Below are positions 43,826 through 52,574 of a DNA stretch of 64,000 nt, piece by piece (position 1 is the first letter of the stretch; every line of letters begins with the position of its first letter). Location: assembly GCA_903824675.1 (NCBI GenBank), contig CAIJXV010000055.1, positions 1 through 64,000 of the forward strand. Direction: 5' to 3'. Source of the DNA: an uncultured bacterium (GTDB lineage: Bacteria > Verrucomicrobiota > Kiritimatiellia > CAIKKV01 > CAIJXV01). The translations under genes were made by a program, and so were the position numbers. The notes under the pieces are model-generated. The model was not told the origin of the DNA. It worked only from the letters and a program-made list of their open reading frames with translations, and did no database searches.

Positions 43826-44582
43826 AGACGGGGGACCGGTCAAGACCTTCCTGGCCCATCTGGATGATCTCCGCCGTTTATTGCTGGGGTGCTTGGTGGC
43901 CTGGGCCGTGGGGATGGCGGTGGCCGCGCATGAGGCGCCGCGGATTATGAAAGTCCTGGTGTTGCCGCTTGAAAAGGCGGGTCGATCGCCGGCCGACTTT
44001 CTGCAGACGTTCGAAGTGATGGGGGGAATGAATCTGGCGATGACGATCGCCATCTGGGGCGGCCTCCTGCTGGCCTTGCCGATCATGGTGGGATTGATCG
44101 GCAACTTCATTCTTCCAGCCCTGACGATCCGCGAACGGCGGACGGTGCTGGCGGGGGGAGGGCTGGCGGTGATTCTTTTTGTAATGGGGGCATCGATTGC
44201 CTACTTCGGCATGTTGACGCCGGCTTTGCGCGTCATGCTTTGGTTTAACGAATGGATGGGCATTCGCGTTGAATTTTTCCGGGTGACCGACTATGTGCGG
44301 TTTGTATTGATCATGATGGCGGCCTTTGGAATTTGTTTTGAATTGCCCGTGGTCCTCCTGGGGCTGGGACGGCTGGGCATTATCACATCCGATCAATTGC
44401 GGCGGAGTCGCCGGGTGGCCGTGGTGGTGTTGTTGATCGTGGCGATGATCGTGACCCCGACGACGGATCCCTTTTCACAACTGGTCTTGGCCGTCCCCTT
44501 GGTGCTGTTATATGAAGCCTGTATCTGGGCAATTTGGCTGATGGAACGCCGGAGGCGGGAAGAGGGGTTGAAAGGGAGTTGA
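43809..44582 (+). CDS. tatC: Sec-independent translocase TatC
   Basis: The 257-residue inner-membrane protein binds twin-arginine signal peptides. Six hydrophobic segments are seen. The family patterns include FLAHLDDLRRLLLGCLVAW at the start, YFGMLTPALRVMLWF, and AFGICFELPVVLLGLGRLGIIT, followed by RRSRRVAVVV. The conserved glutamate after the first loop lies in the expected region. The C-terminus is basic (ERRRREEGLKGS). It overlaps tatA by 17 bases and follows in the same unit. The 149-base gap after it has a short repeat-like GGGGTCGAGGAATC but no gene. Confidence 0.92.
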   Translation: MIGWDKDGGPVKTFLAHLDDLRRLLLGCLVAWAVGMAVAAHEAPRIMKVLVLPLEKAGRSPADFLQTFEVMGGMNLAMTIAIWGGLLLALPIMVGLIGNFILPALTIRERRTVLAGGGLAVILFVMGASIAYFGMLTPALRVMLWFNEWMGIRVEFFRVTDYVRFVLIMMAAFGICFELPVVLLGLGRLGIITSDQLRRSRRVAVVVLLIVAMIVTPTTDPFSQLVLAVPLVLLYEACIWAIWLMERRRREEGLKGS

Positions 44583-44731
44583 TATCCAACCCGTTCGTTC
44601 GGGAGGATTCCTTTTTCTGTCATTCCGAGTGGAGCAGGGACGGGGTCGAGGAATCTGGTGTTTCAGTTGATACGTTGGTGAACGTATGACGGGAGTACTT
44701 AGGGCTAATGACTCACGGATAAGGACGTTTC

Positions 44732-46117
44732 ATGAATAAACAGAAGCTGCTTATGGCCGGTGCGGCCGAGATTGACATTACACCTGCCTTGGGCACCCAG
44801 ATCGCCGGCAACATTGGGGTGCGCCGTCCCGCCAAAATCATCGAACAGCGTTTGTTTGCGAAGGCTTTGGTCCTCCAACAGGGGGATTCCCGGGTGTGCT
44901 ATTTTTCCTCGGATATCCTGGCCATCCGCACCGATTTCGCCCTGGCCATTCGGCAAGGAGCCCTGCTTCGATTCCAATTGGCCGCCGAGGAATTAATCGT
45001 CAATTGTACCCAGAATCACTCGTCTCCGTCGGTTGGCCACTGTTTCTGTCTGGACGAATCCTTCTGGCGGCAGTGGATCAAGACGCCGGATCTCGAATGG
45101 GTTCTCGGCGGAGATCCCCAATATACCGATAGTTTCGTGGAAAAAGCGTTGACGGTGATTGGTCAGGCCCTGGGACGCCTGGAACCGGTCACTGCCCAGG
45201 TCGGGCGGGGAATCGAAGGTCGCATCGCGTTCAACCGCCGAACCATCATGCGGGATGGAACGGCGCAAATGCATGCGGCCGCCGGGGACTCGAATGTATT
45301 GCAAATCGAAGGACCCGCCGATCCCGAGGTGGGCGTGCTGGTGCTCAAGGGCAAGAGGGGGAACACCGTTGCCGCGCTGTTGCATTTCACTTCCCATCCC
45401 TGTCATGGCGTCGATTCCCTGACGATCGCCGGGGGCTGGTCAGGGGCTTGGTGTGAGGGCGTTAAACCGCTTCTCGGAGGCGGAGTGCCCCTGGTGGTCA
45501 ATGGATGTTGCGGCAATGTGCATCCCCGGAATCCCCTGGTTCCGGCGGAGACGAAGACCTATCAGGAGATGGGGGCAATCCTGGCGGCCGACACGGAAAA
45601 AATCATGAGCCGGTTGGTTCCGGTTGACGGTCCTTTATTACACCAGGTCCGGCGGATACCCATTCCCTTGCGCGATCTGGATGTGCTGAAAGTGCGTAAC
45701 GCCGAACGCCTGCTGGAAGCCCATCCCGAGCCGATATGGGTCGGGCGGGGTAACGATCAGATCGATTGGCAATGGATTTATGCCATCAGCATTCTGGATT
45801 TGGCCCGTTACAAGGAGACGCATTCCCATTTCGATTACGAAGTTCAGGGTGTGCGGTTGGGGGATGTGCAGTTGCTGGCGTTGACCGGCGAACCCTTTGT
45901 CGAAGCCCAATTAAAAATCAAATTACAGTCTCCATCGCCGTTTACCTGGATCGCCCACATGTCCAATGGCTATGTGGGATATATTCCGACGCCCGAGGCG
46001 ATCCGGCGAGGGGGGTATGAAACCGACACCTGTCATTGGTCCAAACTGGCACCCCACGCGTTAGACCTGATTACCACCACCTCGATCGAGGTGGTGCGCG
46101 AATTAGCCGATGCGTAA
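44732..46117 (+). CDS. Neutral/alkaline ceramidase-like hydrolase
   Basis: The 461-residue protein resembles the N-terminal catalytic part of neutral/alkaline non-lysosomal ceramidases and is common in PVC bacteria. AAEIDITPALGTQIAG at the start is typical, then VNCTQNHSSPSVG, HFTSHPCHG and VVNGCCGNVHPRNP supply the His and Cys/Asn metal-site and catalytic segments. MSNGYVGYIPT is the usual late block. It lacks a signal peptide and the C-terminal immunoglobulin-like domain of true ceramidases, so another amide or ester substrate is possible. AAGGA is 6 bases before the ATG. The MFS gene follows after 39 bases. Confidence 0.8.
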   Translation: MNKQKLLMAGAAEIDITPALGTQIAGNIGVRRPAKIIEQRLFAKALVLQQGDSRVCYFSSDILAIRTDFALAIRQGALLRFQLAAEELIVNCTQNHSSPSVGHCFCLDESFWRQWIKTPDLEWVLGGDPQYTDSFVEKALTVIGQALGRLEPVTAQVGRGIEGRIAFNRRTIMRDGTAQMHAAAGDSNVLQIEGPADPEVGVLVLKGKRGNTVAALLHFTSHPCHGVDSLTIAGGWSGAWCEGVKPLLGGGVPLVVNGCCGNVHPRNPLVPAETKTYQEMGAILAADTEKIMSRLVPVDGPLLHQVRRIPIPLRDLDVLKVRNAERLLEAHPEPIWVGRGNDQIDWQWIYAISILDLARYKETHSHFDYEVQGVRLGDVQLLALTGEPFVEAQLKIKLQSPSPFTWIAHMSNGYVGYIPTPEAIRRGGYETDTCHWSKLAPHALDLITTTSIEVVRELADA

Positions 46118-46156
46118 CGGTTCGAAAGACACCGTGTTTGTAAGAAAGTGTTGAGA

Positions 46157-47602
46157 ATGAACCCGTTATCGTATGCGAGCGGAAGCGAACCCACCCCGGT
46201 CGAAGTTGATCAGGCCGTTCGTCTGACCTATGTCCAGATGATGTTGACCGCCATTTTCGGCGCCAGCACCGGGGGGATGTTTTTGATCGGATTTGCCCTG
46301 GATCTGGGGGCAACGGATTTTCTGCTGGGGTTGATGGCCTCCGTTCCGATGTTTTTCGTGGTGTTTCAAGTGGTGGCGGCCTGGATTATTGAGCGGGGTT
46401 TCAGCCCTAAGCGGTTGGCCGTGTGGTTTGGATTCATCACACCCTTGTGCTGGTTATTCATTGCGACCCTTCCGTTTTTTTCCGCAGTTTTATCGCCGCC
46501 CAATCGTTTGGCCATTCTGGTGGCGGTGCTGGCATTGGTGACCATTGCCGGACAATTTTCGGGGAATGCCCGCGCGGTCTGGGTGGGCGATTTGATTCCC
46601 GCCAACCGACGGGGTGCGTTTTTCGGAGCGTGCGCACTGTTCAGTGGTATTGTAGGGACTTTTTTTGCGATCGGGGAGGGGCGATTCCTGGATTTCATAC
46701 GCATGAAGGGACTGCTGGCCTTCACGTCTCTCTTCCTCTTTGGGGCCATCTTTGGACTGATTGCCGCTGCCTTGAATATTCCCCAGGTCGCGGGGAAACG
46801 GCTGGCGCCTGAATCCCCGCCCACTTTGCAGGGATTGTTCAAGGCGACCTGGAAAAATCGCCCGTTGTTAATCCTGGCTGGTGTTCATGCGGTATTGGCG
46901 ATGGGGAGTATTGCCAATCCGTTCGTTAACGCCTATTGCCTTCGGGATTTAAAGATGAGTTTTTTCGGAGTTGGGTGCGTGAATGCCGTGGCGACCGTTT
47001 CCAGCCTGATCTTTGCTCCCATGTGGGGCAAGGCGGTGGATCGGTATGGGGGGCGCCCGGTATTGAATTTCAGCCTGTGGGTCTTGCTTCCCTGTGGATT
47101 TATTTGGTTTTTTATCCCGCCCGGGCGTGGGGATCTGGCTTATCGCTTCATGCCTTGGGTGAATTTTGTTTCGGGATTTGCAACCAGTGCGTTGGGGGTA
47201 TCCGTCGCTTCCCTGATGTATAAGATGACCTCCAGTAATGGGCGCTCCTTCCAATTCGCCTGTTATAATATTTTCGTATTGCTGGTGGCGGCGCCGATGC
47301 CGCTGATTGGGGGCTGGCTGGTTTCGTCGCTCCAGTCCCATGGATGGGCGATTGATTTGCGCGTGACCTTTTATCTGTGGATCGTGTTTACCTTCGCCGC
47401 CGCGATCTGTGCCCGCTGGGTGCGTGAACCGGATTCGTCCTCCACGCAGCGGATTGTTTTCGAATACCTACCGGAACGTTTTTTGGGGGCGCCGGGGTTG
47501 ATATGGTCGGGCCTGATCACCGGCTTGTCGTTTTTTAAGATTCGGGGGCCGGTATCGATAACCAAGCCGCGCTCTTCAGAAGATCCAGAGGATTCCCCAT
47601 GA
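46157..47602 (+). CDS. Major facilitator superfamily transporter
   Basis: The 481-residue protein has about twelve hydrophobic segments. The loop between helices 2 and 3 (ERGFSPKRLAVWF), and a later KAVDRYGGRPVLNF, fit the MFS turn signatures. GNARAVWVGDLIPANRRGAFFG resembles the R-x-x-x-x-x-G-D pattern of MFS efflux carriers. The ATG at 46157 is preferred to a GTG at 46148. It overlaps the MATE gene by 4 bases and lies 39 bases after the ceramidase-like gene, suggesting one operon of hydrolase plus exporters. Its substrate is not visible. The last 40 residues are a soluble tail. Confidence 0.75.
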   Translation: MNPLSYASGSEPTPVEVDQAVRLTYVQMMLTAIFGASTGGMFLIGFALDLGATDFLLGLMASVPMFFVVFQVVAAWIIERGFSPKRLAVWFGFITPLCWLFIATLPFFSAVLSPPNRLAILVAVLALVTIAGQFSGNARAVWVGDLIPANRRGAFFGACALFSGIVGTFFAIGEGRFLDFIRMKGLLAFTSLFLFGAIFGLIAAALNIPQVAGKRLAPESPPTLQGLFKATWKNRPLLILAGVHAVLAMGSIANPFVNAYCLRDLKMSFFGVGCVNAVATVSSLIFAPMWGKAVDRYGGRPVLNFSLWVLLPCGFIWFFIPPGRGDLAYRFMPWVNFVSGFATSALGVSVASLMYKMTSSNGRSFQFACYNIFVLLVAAPMPLIGGWLVSSLQSHGWAIDLRVTFYLWIVFTFAAAICARWVREPDSSSTQRIVFEYLPERFLGAPGLIWSGLITGLSFFKIRGPVSITKPRSSEDPEDSP

Positions 47603-48957
47603 GGCCCTTGCCAGATGCCTACGAGTTGACGTCCGGTTCCCTGATCAAGGGATTGATGCGGCTCAGCGGCCCCTTATTATTGAGCGCATTGCTTCAGAAT
47701 GCGCAAAGCCTGATCGATCTGTTCTGGGTGGGTCGTCTGGGTTCGATAGCGGTCGCCGGAGTGGCGTTGTCGGCCACGGTCTTTATGCTCTTATTTCCCA
47801 TGATCATGGGATTAACGGCGGGAACCGTGGCTATGGTCGCGCGCATGACGGGCGCAGGCGACGGGGAAGGCGCCAATCGGGCAGCCGGCCAATCCCTGAT
47901 GTTGTCCCTGATTTTAGGGGGAATTACCGGTATGGTTTGCAGTTTGTTTTCAGAACCGGTCCTTCGGCTCCTGGGCGCGGATGCCCAGGTGGTTCGTATG
48001 GGGGCGCCGTATTTGCGGATCCTGTTGTTGGGTTCTTTTTCCGTCTTCCTGTTGTTTACCGCCAATGCCGCGTTACAGGCGGTCGGCGATACTGTCCGGC
48101 CGATGTGGAGCATGATCCTGGCGAATGTCCTGAACCTGATTCTCGATCCCCTTCTGATTTTCGGGTTCGGTCCTTTTCCGGAAATGGGCATCGAGGGGGC
48201 GGCCTGGGCAACTGTGTTTTCGCAAGTCGTCGCCTGTGCGGTCTCCATCCACCTGATGAAAACCGGAAAGAGCCGCTTAAAAGTGCAGGCCCATCATTGG
48301 AAACTGGATTGGGCTCTATCGTGGCGTATCCTGCGGATCGGGGTGCCGGGATCCGGCCAGATGCTGTCGCGCGGTCTCATGGCGGCGGCTTTTATGCGAA
48401 TTGTGGCGCAATACGGGACCGTGGCACTGGCCGCGTATGGAATTGGAATGCGGTTTCACATGATTCTATTGATGCCTGCGTTTGCCTTTGGAAATGCGGC
48501 GGCCACCTTGGTCGGGCAAAACATGGGAGCCGGCCAACTCGACCGGGCCCGGGCGGCGGCCTGGCTGGCAACGGCAATCGACGCGGGCCTGATGATCCTC
48601 TGTTCAATTGCCGTGGCGATTTGGGCGGGACCGTTGGTCTCCTTTTTCAGTTCCGATCCCGCGGTCATTGCCGTCGGTGTGAAATTTTTGCGGATTGTCA
48701 CCCCTTTTGCCGTATTTGCCACCCTGGGAATTGTATTGGGGCGCGCCATGAACGGGGCGGGGGAAACCCTGATGCCGATGATCCTGACGGTGGTGAGCTT
48801 GTGGGGTTTGCAAGTTCCGCTGGGGTTATGGTTACCCCATCATTGGCATCCGGCCACGAGCGGAATCTGGTGGGCGAATGCGCTGGCCATGATGGCCCAC
48901 GGGATATTAATCATGCTTTGGTTTTTAAAGGGACACTGGCAACGTCAACGGGTGTGA
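47599..48957 (+). CDS. MATE-family multidrug/metabolite exporter
   Basis: The 452-residue protein shows twelve hydrophobic segments in two similar halves, with LSGPLLLSALLQNAQSLIDLFWVGRLGS at the start and RIGVPGSGQMLSRGLMAAAFMRI at the start of the second half, as in NorM/DinF-type antiporters. ALQAVGDTVRPMWSMILANVLNLILDPLLIF and GAGETLMPMILTVVSLWGLQVPLG are the paired family signatures. It is translationally coupled to the MFS gene (ATGA overlap). AGAGGA is 6 bases before the ATG. Substrates are typically cationic drugs or dyes exchanged with Na+ or H+. Confidence 0.92.
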   Translation: MRPLPDAYELTSGSLIKGLMRLSGPLLLSALLQNAQSLIDLFWVGRLGSIAVAGVALSATVFMLLFPMIMGLTAGTVAMVARMTGAGDGEGANRAAGQSLMLSLILGGITGMVCSLFSEPVLRLLGADAQVVRMGAPYLRILLLGSFSVFLLFTANAALQAVGDTVRPMWSMILANVLNLILDPLLIFGFGPFPEMGIEGAAWATVFSQVVACAVSIHLMKTGKSRLKVQAHHWKLDWALSWRILRIGVPGSGQMLSRGLMAAAFMRIVAQYGTVALAAYGIGMRFHMILLMPAFAFGNAAATLVGQNMGAGQLDRARAAAWLATAIDAGLMILCSIAVAIWAGPLVSFFSSDPAVIAVGVKFLRIVTPFAVFATLGIVLGRAMNGAGETLMPMILTVVSLWGLQVPLGLWLPHHWHPATSGIWWANALAMMAHGILIMLWFLKGHWQRQRV

Positions 48958-48978
48958 CGAGTCCCCGGGGGGCCTGTG

Positions 48979-49332
48979 TCAGGGCGTGGCGGTCGGTCCT
49001 CCCAGGGTTGCCACTGCCGATCCCGTGGCCACCAACGCGATGCCGCACCACTGGAGCAGGGTCAATCGCGAATGAAATAACCGGGCGAGCAGGAGTTGAC
49101 TACCGATGAATCCTCCGCTGCCGGCGAGGACGGCGGCCAGGTTGCTATTGGCCGGCATGAGTCCGTAGATTTTCATCAGGAAATAAATGCTGGGAGCCCC
49201 CACCGCATTCCCGACCACGAATCCCGTCCACCAGCGCCGCCGACTGCCGGTTCCGTCAGTGCCCCACTTGAAAGCCACATTGGCAAAAATCTGCATGGAC
49301 CAGAAAAGAATCAGCAACAGAATCAAGTTCAT
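48979..49332 (-). CDS. SMR-like small membrane protein, second of a pair
   Basis: The 117-residue protein has four predicted helices: LILLLILFWSMQIFANVAF, WWTGFVVGNAVGAPSIYFL, SNLAAVLAGSGGFIGSQL and LLQWCGIALVATGSAVATL. That is the size and plan of small multidrug resistance/DMT half-transporters. Its start overlaps the stop of the neighbouring gene by 4 bases (ATGA), and the two proteins are similar in plan (helix ends GNxxGxxS and GIALVATGSAVA versus GIAMVGIGTVLA). They probably work as a heterodimer, like EbrAB or YkkCD. No conserved Glu is seen in the first helix, so drug/proton exchange is doubtful. Confidence 0.65.
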   Translation of the reverse strand: MNLILLLILFWSMQIFANVAFKWGTDGTGSRRRWWTGFVVGNAVGAPSIYFLMKIYGLMPANSNLAAVLAGSGGFIGSQLLLARLFHSRLTLLQWCGIALVATGSAVATLGGPTATP

Positions 49333-49742
49333 AGCGCCGTCTCCCGGGGCACTGCCCCCTGGGGCGTTTCCCTTTCGATTTTCAAGGAGGCCAGAACGGT
49401 GCCAATCCCGACCATGGCAATGCCGGCGACCTGGAGACCGGTGAGCCGCGTGTGGTAGACCCACCAGAAGGTTCCTTGTTGGAGCAGGAAGGTTCCGCTC
49501 GTGGCCAGAACCATGGCCAGGTTGATATTCATCCGGGCATAGACACCCATGAGCAGAATCGTGCTGGTGATCCCGAAAATATTCCCGACGACAAAATAGA
49601 AAAGCCCGTGTGCGGTGTTTGTTCCGCCCTCTTTAAAACAAAAATTGGCAACCAGCCAAACGGCATAATTTCCGGCCAGTAATGCGGACGTAATGCCCAC
49701 CCGGCGTCGACGTGCGCTACGGTCTTGTTGGGTGATCTCCAT
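49329..49742 (-). CDS. SMR-like small membrane protein, first of a pair
   Basis: The 137-residue protein has a short charged N-terminus (MEITQQDRSARRRRVGIT) and four hydrophobic helices: ALLAGNYAVWLVANFCFK, HGLFYFVVGNIFGITSTILLM, NINLAMVLATSGTFLLQQ and GLQVAGIAMVGIGTVLAS. It matches the plan of the protein downstream, with which it shares a 4-base overlap. The two form a candidate heterodimeric small transporter. There is no recognisable substrate motif. The first helix has an N where SMR drug pumps have an essential Glu. Confidence 0.65.
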   Translation of the reverse strand: MEITQQDRSARRRRVGITSALLAGNYAVWLVANFCFKEGGTNTAHGLFYFVVGNIFGITSTILLMGVYARMNINLAMVLATSGTFLLQQGTFWWVYHTRLTGLQVAGIAMVGIGTVLASLKIERETPQGAVPRETAL

Positions 49743-49934
49743 TTGCCATCATTACCAGAACAGGGATACAGACACAAGCGGTTCTGTTTATCCGGCGGGT
49801 TGTTCCAGAGGACGATAATGCCGTTGACAAGAGTAAGCAGAGGGCCTAACTTTCGATCCGGATTATTAAAACGAGTTTCCTGCACGGACCGCCTTTTGTT
49901 CGTGAAGCTGAACACCCGCCGGGAATGAGTCATC

Positions 49935-50849
49935 ATGCGCGACCGACATCCTGATCAATACCATGCAATTCCTCTTTTGGGAGGGGTGATCGTGGCTCTC
50001 CTATCCGGTCTGATATGCGGCGCCGAACCCGGTCCGGTACCGGTCGAAAGGCCGGTGGTGGTCAGTGTGCAGGGCGTCTATTTGGGACCGGCCGATTTTA
50101 GCAGAGGGGGCCAGGTGTCTCTCTGGGAAGGCGATCTGGGGGTGGATCTGCCGTTGAGCCCGACGACCGGAACCATGGGGCGCTTGAGCTTCCATTCGGA
50201 TGTGATGGAGGTGGATACCCGTGGGGCCGTGGGGCGGATGGCTGATTTAGAGCTGGATCCCCTGTTGACCACGACGGTGGGATATTTGTTGGCGATACCG
50301 GGGACCGACGGCTGGTCCTCATTTTTCAGAGGGGGGATAAGCGACTCGGGCGAAAGCGGGGCGCCGGCAGAGGATTCCCTGCTTTACAATGGAATGGGCG
50401 GCGCGGAATATGCCATCAATCAAAAACTGAGTATTCAGATGAGCCTATTGGCTACGACCCGCCTGGAGGAGGATCCGCTGGTGTTGCCTTTGGTGGGATT
50501 CCGCTGGCGACCTGCGCCAGCCTGGCTGGTGGCGACTGAAGGGGCGGGCTTGAAAATCACGGGACCCCTTCAACGGGATCTGCAATTCACGGTCAATGCC
50601 GGCTGGATGACACGGGCCTGGCGGTTGGATGACGATGCCCCGACACCCCAGGGAATTTTGGCGATGGAAGCGATTCGATTCGAAACCGGGCTTCGCTGGA
50701 AATGCGGGAAGGCCTGGCAATTTGAGACCCGAATAGGATGGGAGCCATCCCGGACCTATCATTTGCTTGACGAGGAGGGGCAATCATCGGGGATTCGGAC
50801 ATCGGATGGCGCGCCCTTGGCGGTTTTGTCCGCGACGTATCCGTTTTAA
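49935..50849 (+). CDS. Predicted outer-membrane beta-barrel protein
   Basis: The 304-residue protein has an N-terminal signal segment (IPLLGGVIVALLSGLICGAEP), and then alternating strands with aromatic girdle residues, ending in PLAVLSATYPF. A final aromatic Phe is the usual recognition signal for the BAM complex. No family is recognised with certainty. It precedes the YadS-like gene by 33 bases and may share its transcript. Confidence 0.55.
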   Translation: MRDRHPDQYHAIPLLGGVIVALLSGLICGAEPGPVPVERPVVVSVQGVYLGPADFSRGGQVSLWEGDLGVDLPLSPTTGTMGRLSFHSDVMEVDTRGAVGRMADLELDPLLTTTVGYLLAIPGTDGWSSFFRGGISDSGESGAPAEDSLLYNGMGGAEYAINQKLSIQMSLLATTRLEEDPLVLPLVGFRWRPAPAWLVATEGAGLKITGPLQRDLQFTVNAGWMTRAWRLDDDAPTPQGILAMEAIRFETGLRWKCGKAWQFETRIGWEPSRTYHLLDEEGQSSGIRTSDGAPLAVLSATYPF

Positions 50850-50882
50850 GGTCAGGGAAAACAATGAGGGGGGAGACCCGGT

Positions 50883-51494
50883 GTGACGCTGTTGCCGATT
50901 ATTGAAAATATTGGACTGATGGCTTTTGCCATGTCAGGGATCATCGAAGCCCGGCGCAAGCGGTTTGACTTGGTCGGGGTCTATGCGGTGGCGCTGTGCA
51001 CCGCGTTTGGGGGCGGCACCTTGCGGGATTTGTTGCTGGATCGCAAGCCGATTTTATGGGTCAACGATCCGGTTTATGCCTTGGCCATCTTCGGGCTGGC
51101 CGTGGGCGCTATTTTTCTGCCCGCTTTTGCCCGGCTACGCGAGCGCTATCTGCAGTTGCCGGACGCGATCGGCTTGGGGTTGTTCAGCATTACGGGGACC
51201 GGCTATGCGTTGGAGGGCGGGATTTCCCTGTTTGTCGCGATTCTGATGGGTGTGATCACGGGGACCTTCGGGGGTGTTTTGCGCGATATCATTTGCAATG
51301 AATTGCCCTCTATTTTCCGCCGGACAGAGCTGTATGCGACCTGCTCGTTTTTAGGCAGCCTGGTTTATGCGGTGTTGTTGAAGACCGATTTCAATTCAGG
51401 AATTGCCGCCGGATCCGGGGTGGCCGTCGTGATTGTCGCCCGGCTGATAGCCATCCGCTATAGCATCAAGCTGCCGGACCGGGCCGGCGAATAG
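50883..51494 (+). CDS. YadS/TRIC-like trimeric membrane channel protein
   Basis: The 203-residue protein has six or seven hydrophobic segments in two repeats. The GGGTLRDLLLDRKPILWVNDP and TFGGVLRDIICNELPSIF blocks are the paired signature of the UPF0126/YadS family, which is related to eukaryotic TRIC cation channels. A GTG start at 50883 follows a GGGGGAG ribosome site. The end runs 29 bases past the end of the AraC gene coming from the other side, so the two are convergent and overlapping. Confidence 0.88.
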   Translation: MTLLPIIENIGLMAFAMSGIIEARRKRFDLVGVYAVALCTAFGGGTLRDLLLDRKPILWVNDPVYALAIFGLAVGAIFLPAFARLRERYLQLPDAIGLGLFSITGTGYALEGGISLFVAILMGVITGTFGGVLRDIICNELPSIFRRTELYATCSFLGSLVYAVLLKTDFNSGIAAGSGVAVVIVARLIAIRYSIKLPDRAGE

Positions 51495-52455
51495 CGCGTA
51501 CCTGCTTTGTTCGCGCGCGGCCAATTGGGGGTGGGGCGGATATTGGCGAGGTCGGAGTTGCCGGTCGCGGGTTGACTTTCTTCCGATATTGAGAGGGAGA
51601 TAAACCCTGTAACTTGCCGAACTGGCGAGTGAAATAGTTGCTGTCTGAGAATCCCGAAAGAAACGCCACTTCAGAAATAGTGAGATGTTTTTTAGACAGG
51701 AGTTCCGTGGCCTGGCGGACTCGTCGGTAAAGTAAATAATCGATAGGCGACCGGCCGGTAAGGGCTCGAAACCGCCGAGTCAGATTGCGTTTCGACATTC
51801 CGGCAACGTCGGCAATATGTTGAAGCGTGAGGGGGTCCCGGAGGTATTGATCGATATACGTCCGGGCTTTTTCGATCGATTCCGCAGACGGCAAATCGGA
51901 TTCGGTCAGGCGTGTCATCGACAGGGCCAGTAATTCCACAATCTTGAAAAAAAAGTCGACCGCCCGGTTTGAACCGGAGGCAGGGGCGGATGACACATTA
52001 TCATGGAGGCGGTATATCAGCTCTTTGATGCGCGGCAATTCATGCGCCTGTAATCGAAGGCGTTTGGTGAAAGGATGTTCGTCCGCCGGGGACGGTTCCG
52101 GGCCAAACAGTCTGTCAAAGCCGGTCAGTGCCCGCATTTTGGGGGGAACTGAGACCAGAATCGAAGGGTCATACACGACGATCATCAATTCCAAATCATT
52201 CGTTTCATGGATTTCGTGGCTCCGATCCCCTTCGATGACATAGGCATCTCCCCGGGTGATCCGCCATTTGTTTTTGCCGGTGATATGCAATCCCCGCCCG
52301 CTGGTCACGACGGCGAATTCTGAAAACTCATGCCCGTGCTGGGGACAATCCCATTGCACCATATGGGGAAAGACCTGAATGGGAATATCCTTGCGGGGAA
52401 GAAACTTAATTCGCTCGAGAATATTCATAGCGCGAAGCACCTGATTCGTGGCCAT
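51466..52455 (-). CDS. AraC-family transcriptional regulator
   Basis: The 329-residue protein has an N-terminal cupin-type sensing domain (GHEFSEFAVVTSGRGLHIT, then RGDAYVIEGDRSHEI, about residues 40-95) and a C-terminal AraC DNA-binding domain: TLQHIADVAGMSKRNLTRRFRALTG, then TISEVAFLSGFSDSNYFTRQFGKLQGLSPSQYRK. The cupin histidines suggest sugar or metal sensing as in RhaS/AraC-type proteins. Start 52455 has no clear ribosome site; ATG at 52428 with AGGTG upstream is an alternative. It is divergent from the giant gene at 52575 across 119 bases, so it may control that gene. It overlaps the YadS-like gene's end by 29 bases. Confidence 0.85.
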   Translation of the reverse strand: MATNQVLRAMNILERIKFLPRKDIPIQVFPHMVQWDCPQHGHEFSEFAVVTSGRGLHITGKNKWRITRGDAYVIEGDRSHEIHETNDLELMIVVYDPSILVSVPPKMRALTGFDRLFGPEPSPADEHPFTKRLRLQAHELPRIKELIYRLHDNVSSAPASGSNRAVDFFFKIVELLALSMTRLTESDLPSAESIEKARTYIDQYLRDPLTLQHIADVAGMSKRNLTRRFRALTGRSPIDYLLYRRVRQATELLSKKHLTISEVAFLSGFSDSNYFTRQFGKLQGLSPSQYRKKVNPRPATPTSPISAPPPIGRARTKQVRAIRRPGPAA

Positions 52456-52574
52456 ATAATGCTATATTTTGGCCTGATGATCAAGGCGAATTTGGTTAAT
52501 AATGAATATAATTAGAAGATGTAGATTTGTGATGCGGCATTTTATTGCGCCTAAAAATGGGGAGAGACGAAACC
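52456..52574. promoter_or_regulatory. Divergent intergenic region of the AraC regulator and second giant gene
   Basis: This AT-rich spacer carries TATAAT (52507-52512) on the plus strand and an imperfect palindrome GGCCATATAATGC...TATATTTTGGCC (52451-52474). The TATAAT suits a -10 for the giant gene, but no good -35 was found at 17 bases, as expected for an activator-dependent promoter. The palindrome overlaps the regulator's start and could be its own operator. Confidence 0.35.

Noticed and set aside
47937-49109. A plus-strand frame of 390 codons
   Set aside because: It overlaps the MATE gene in another phase and reads as a low-quality, Gly/Arg-rich shadow with no domain features.
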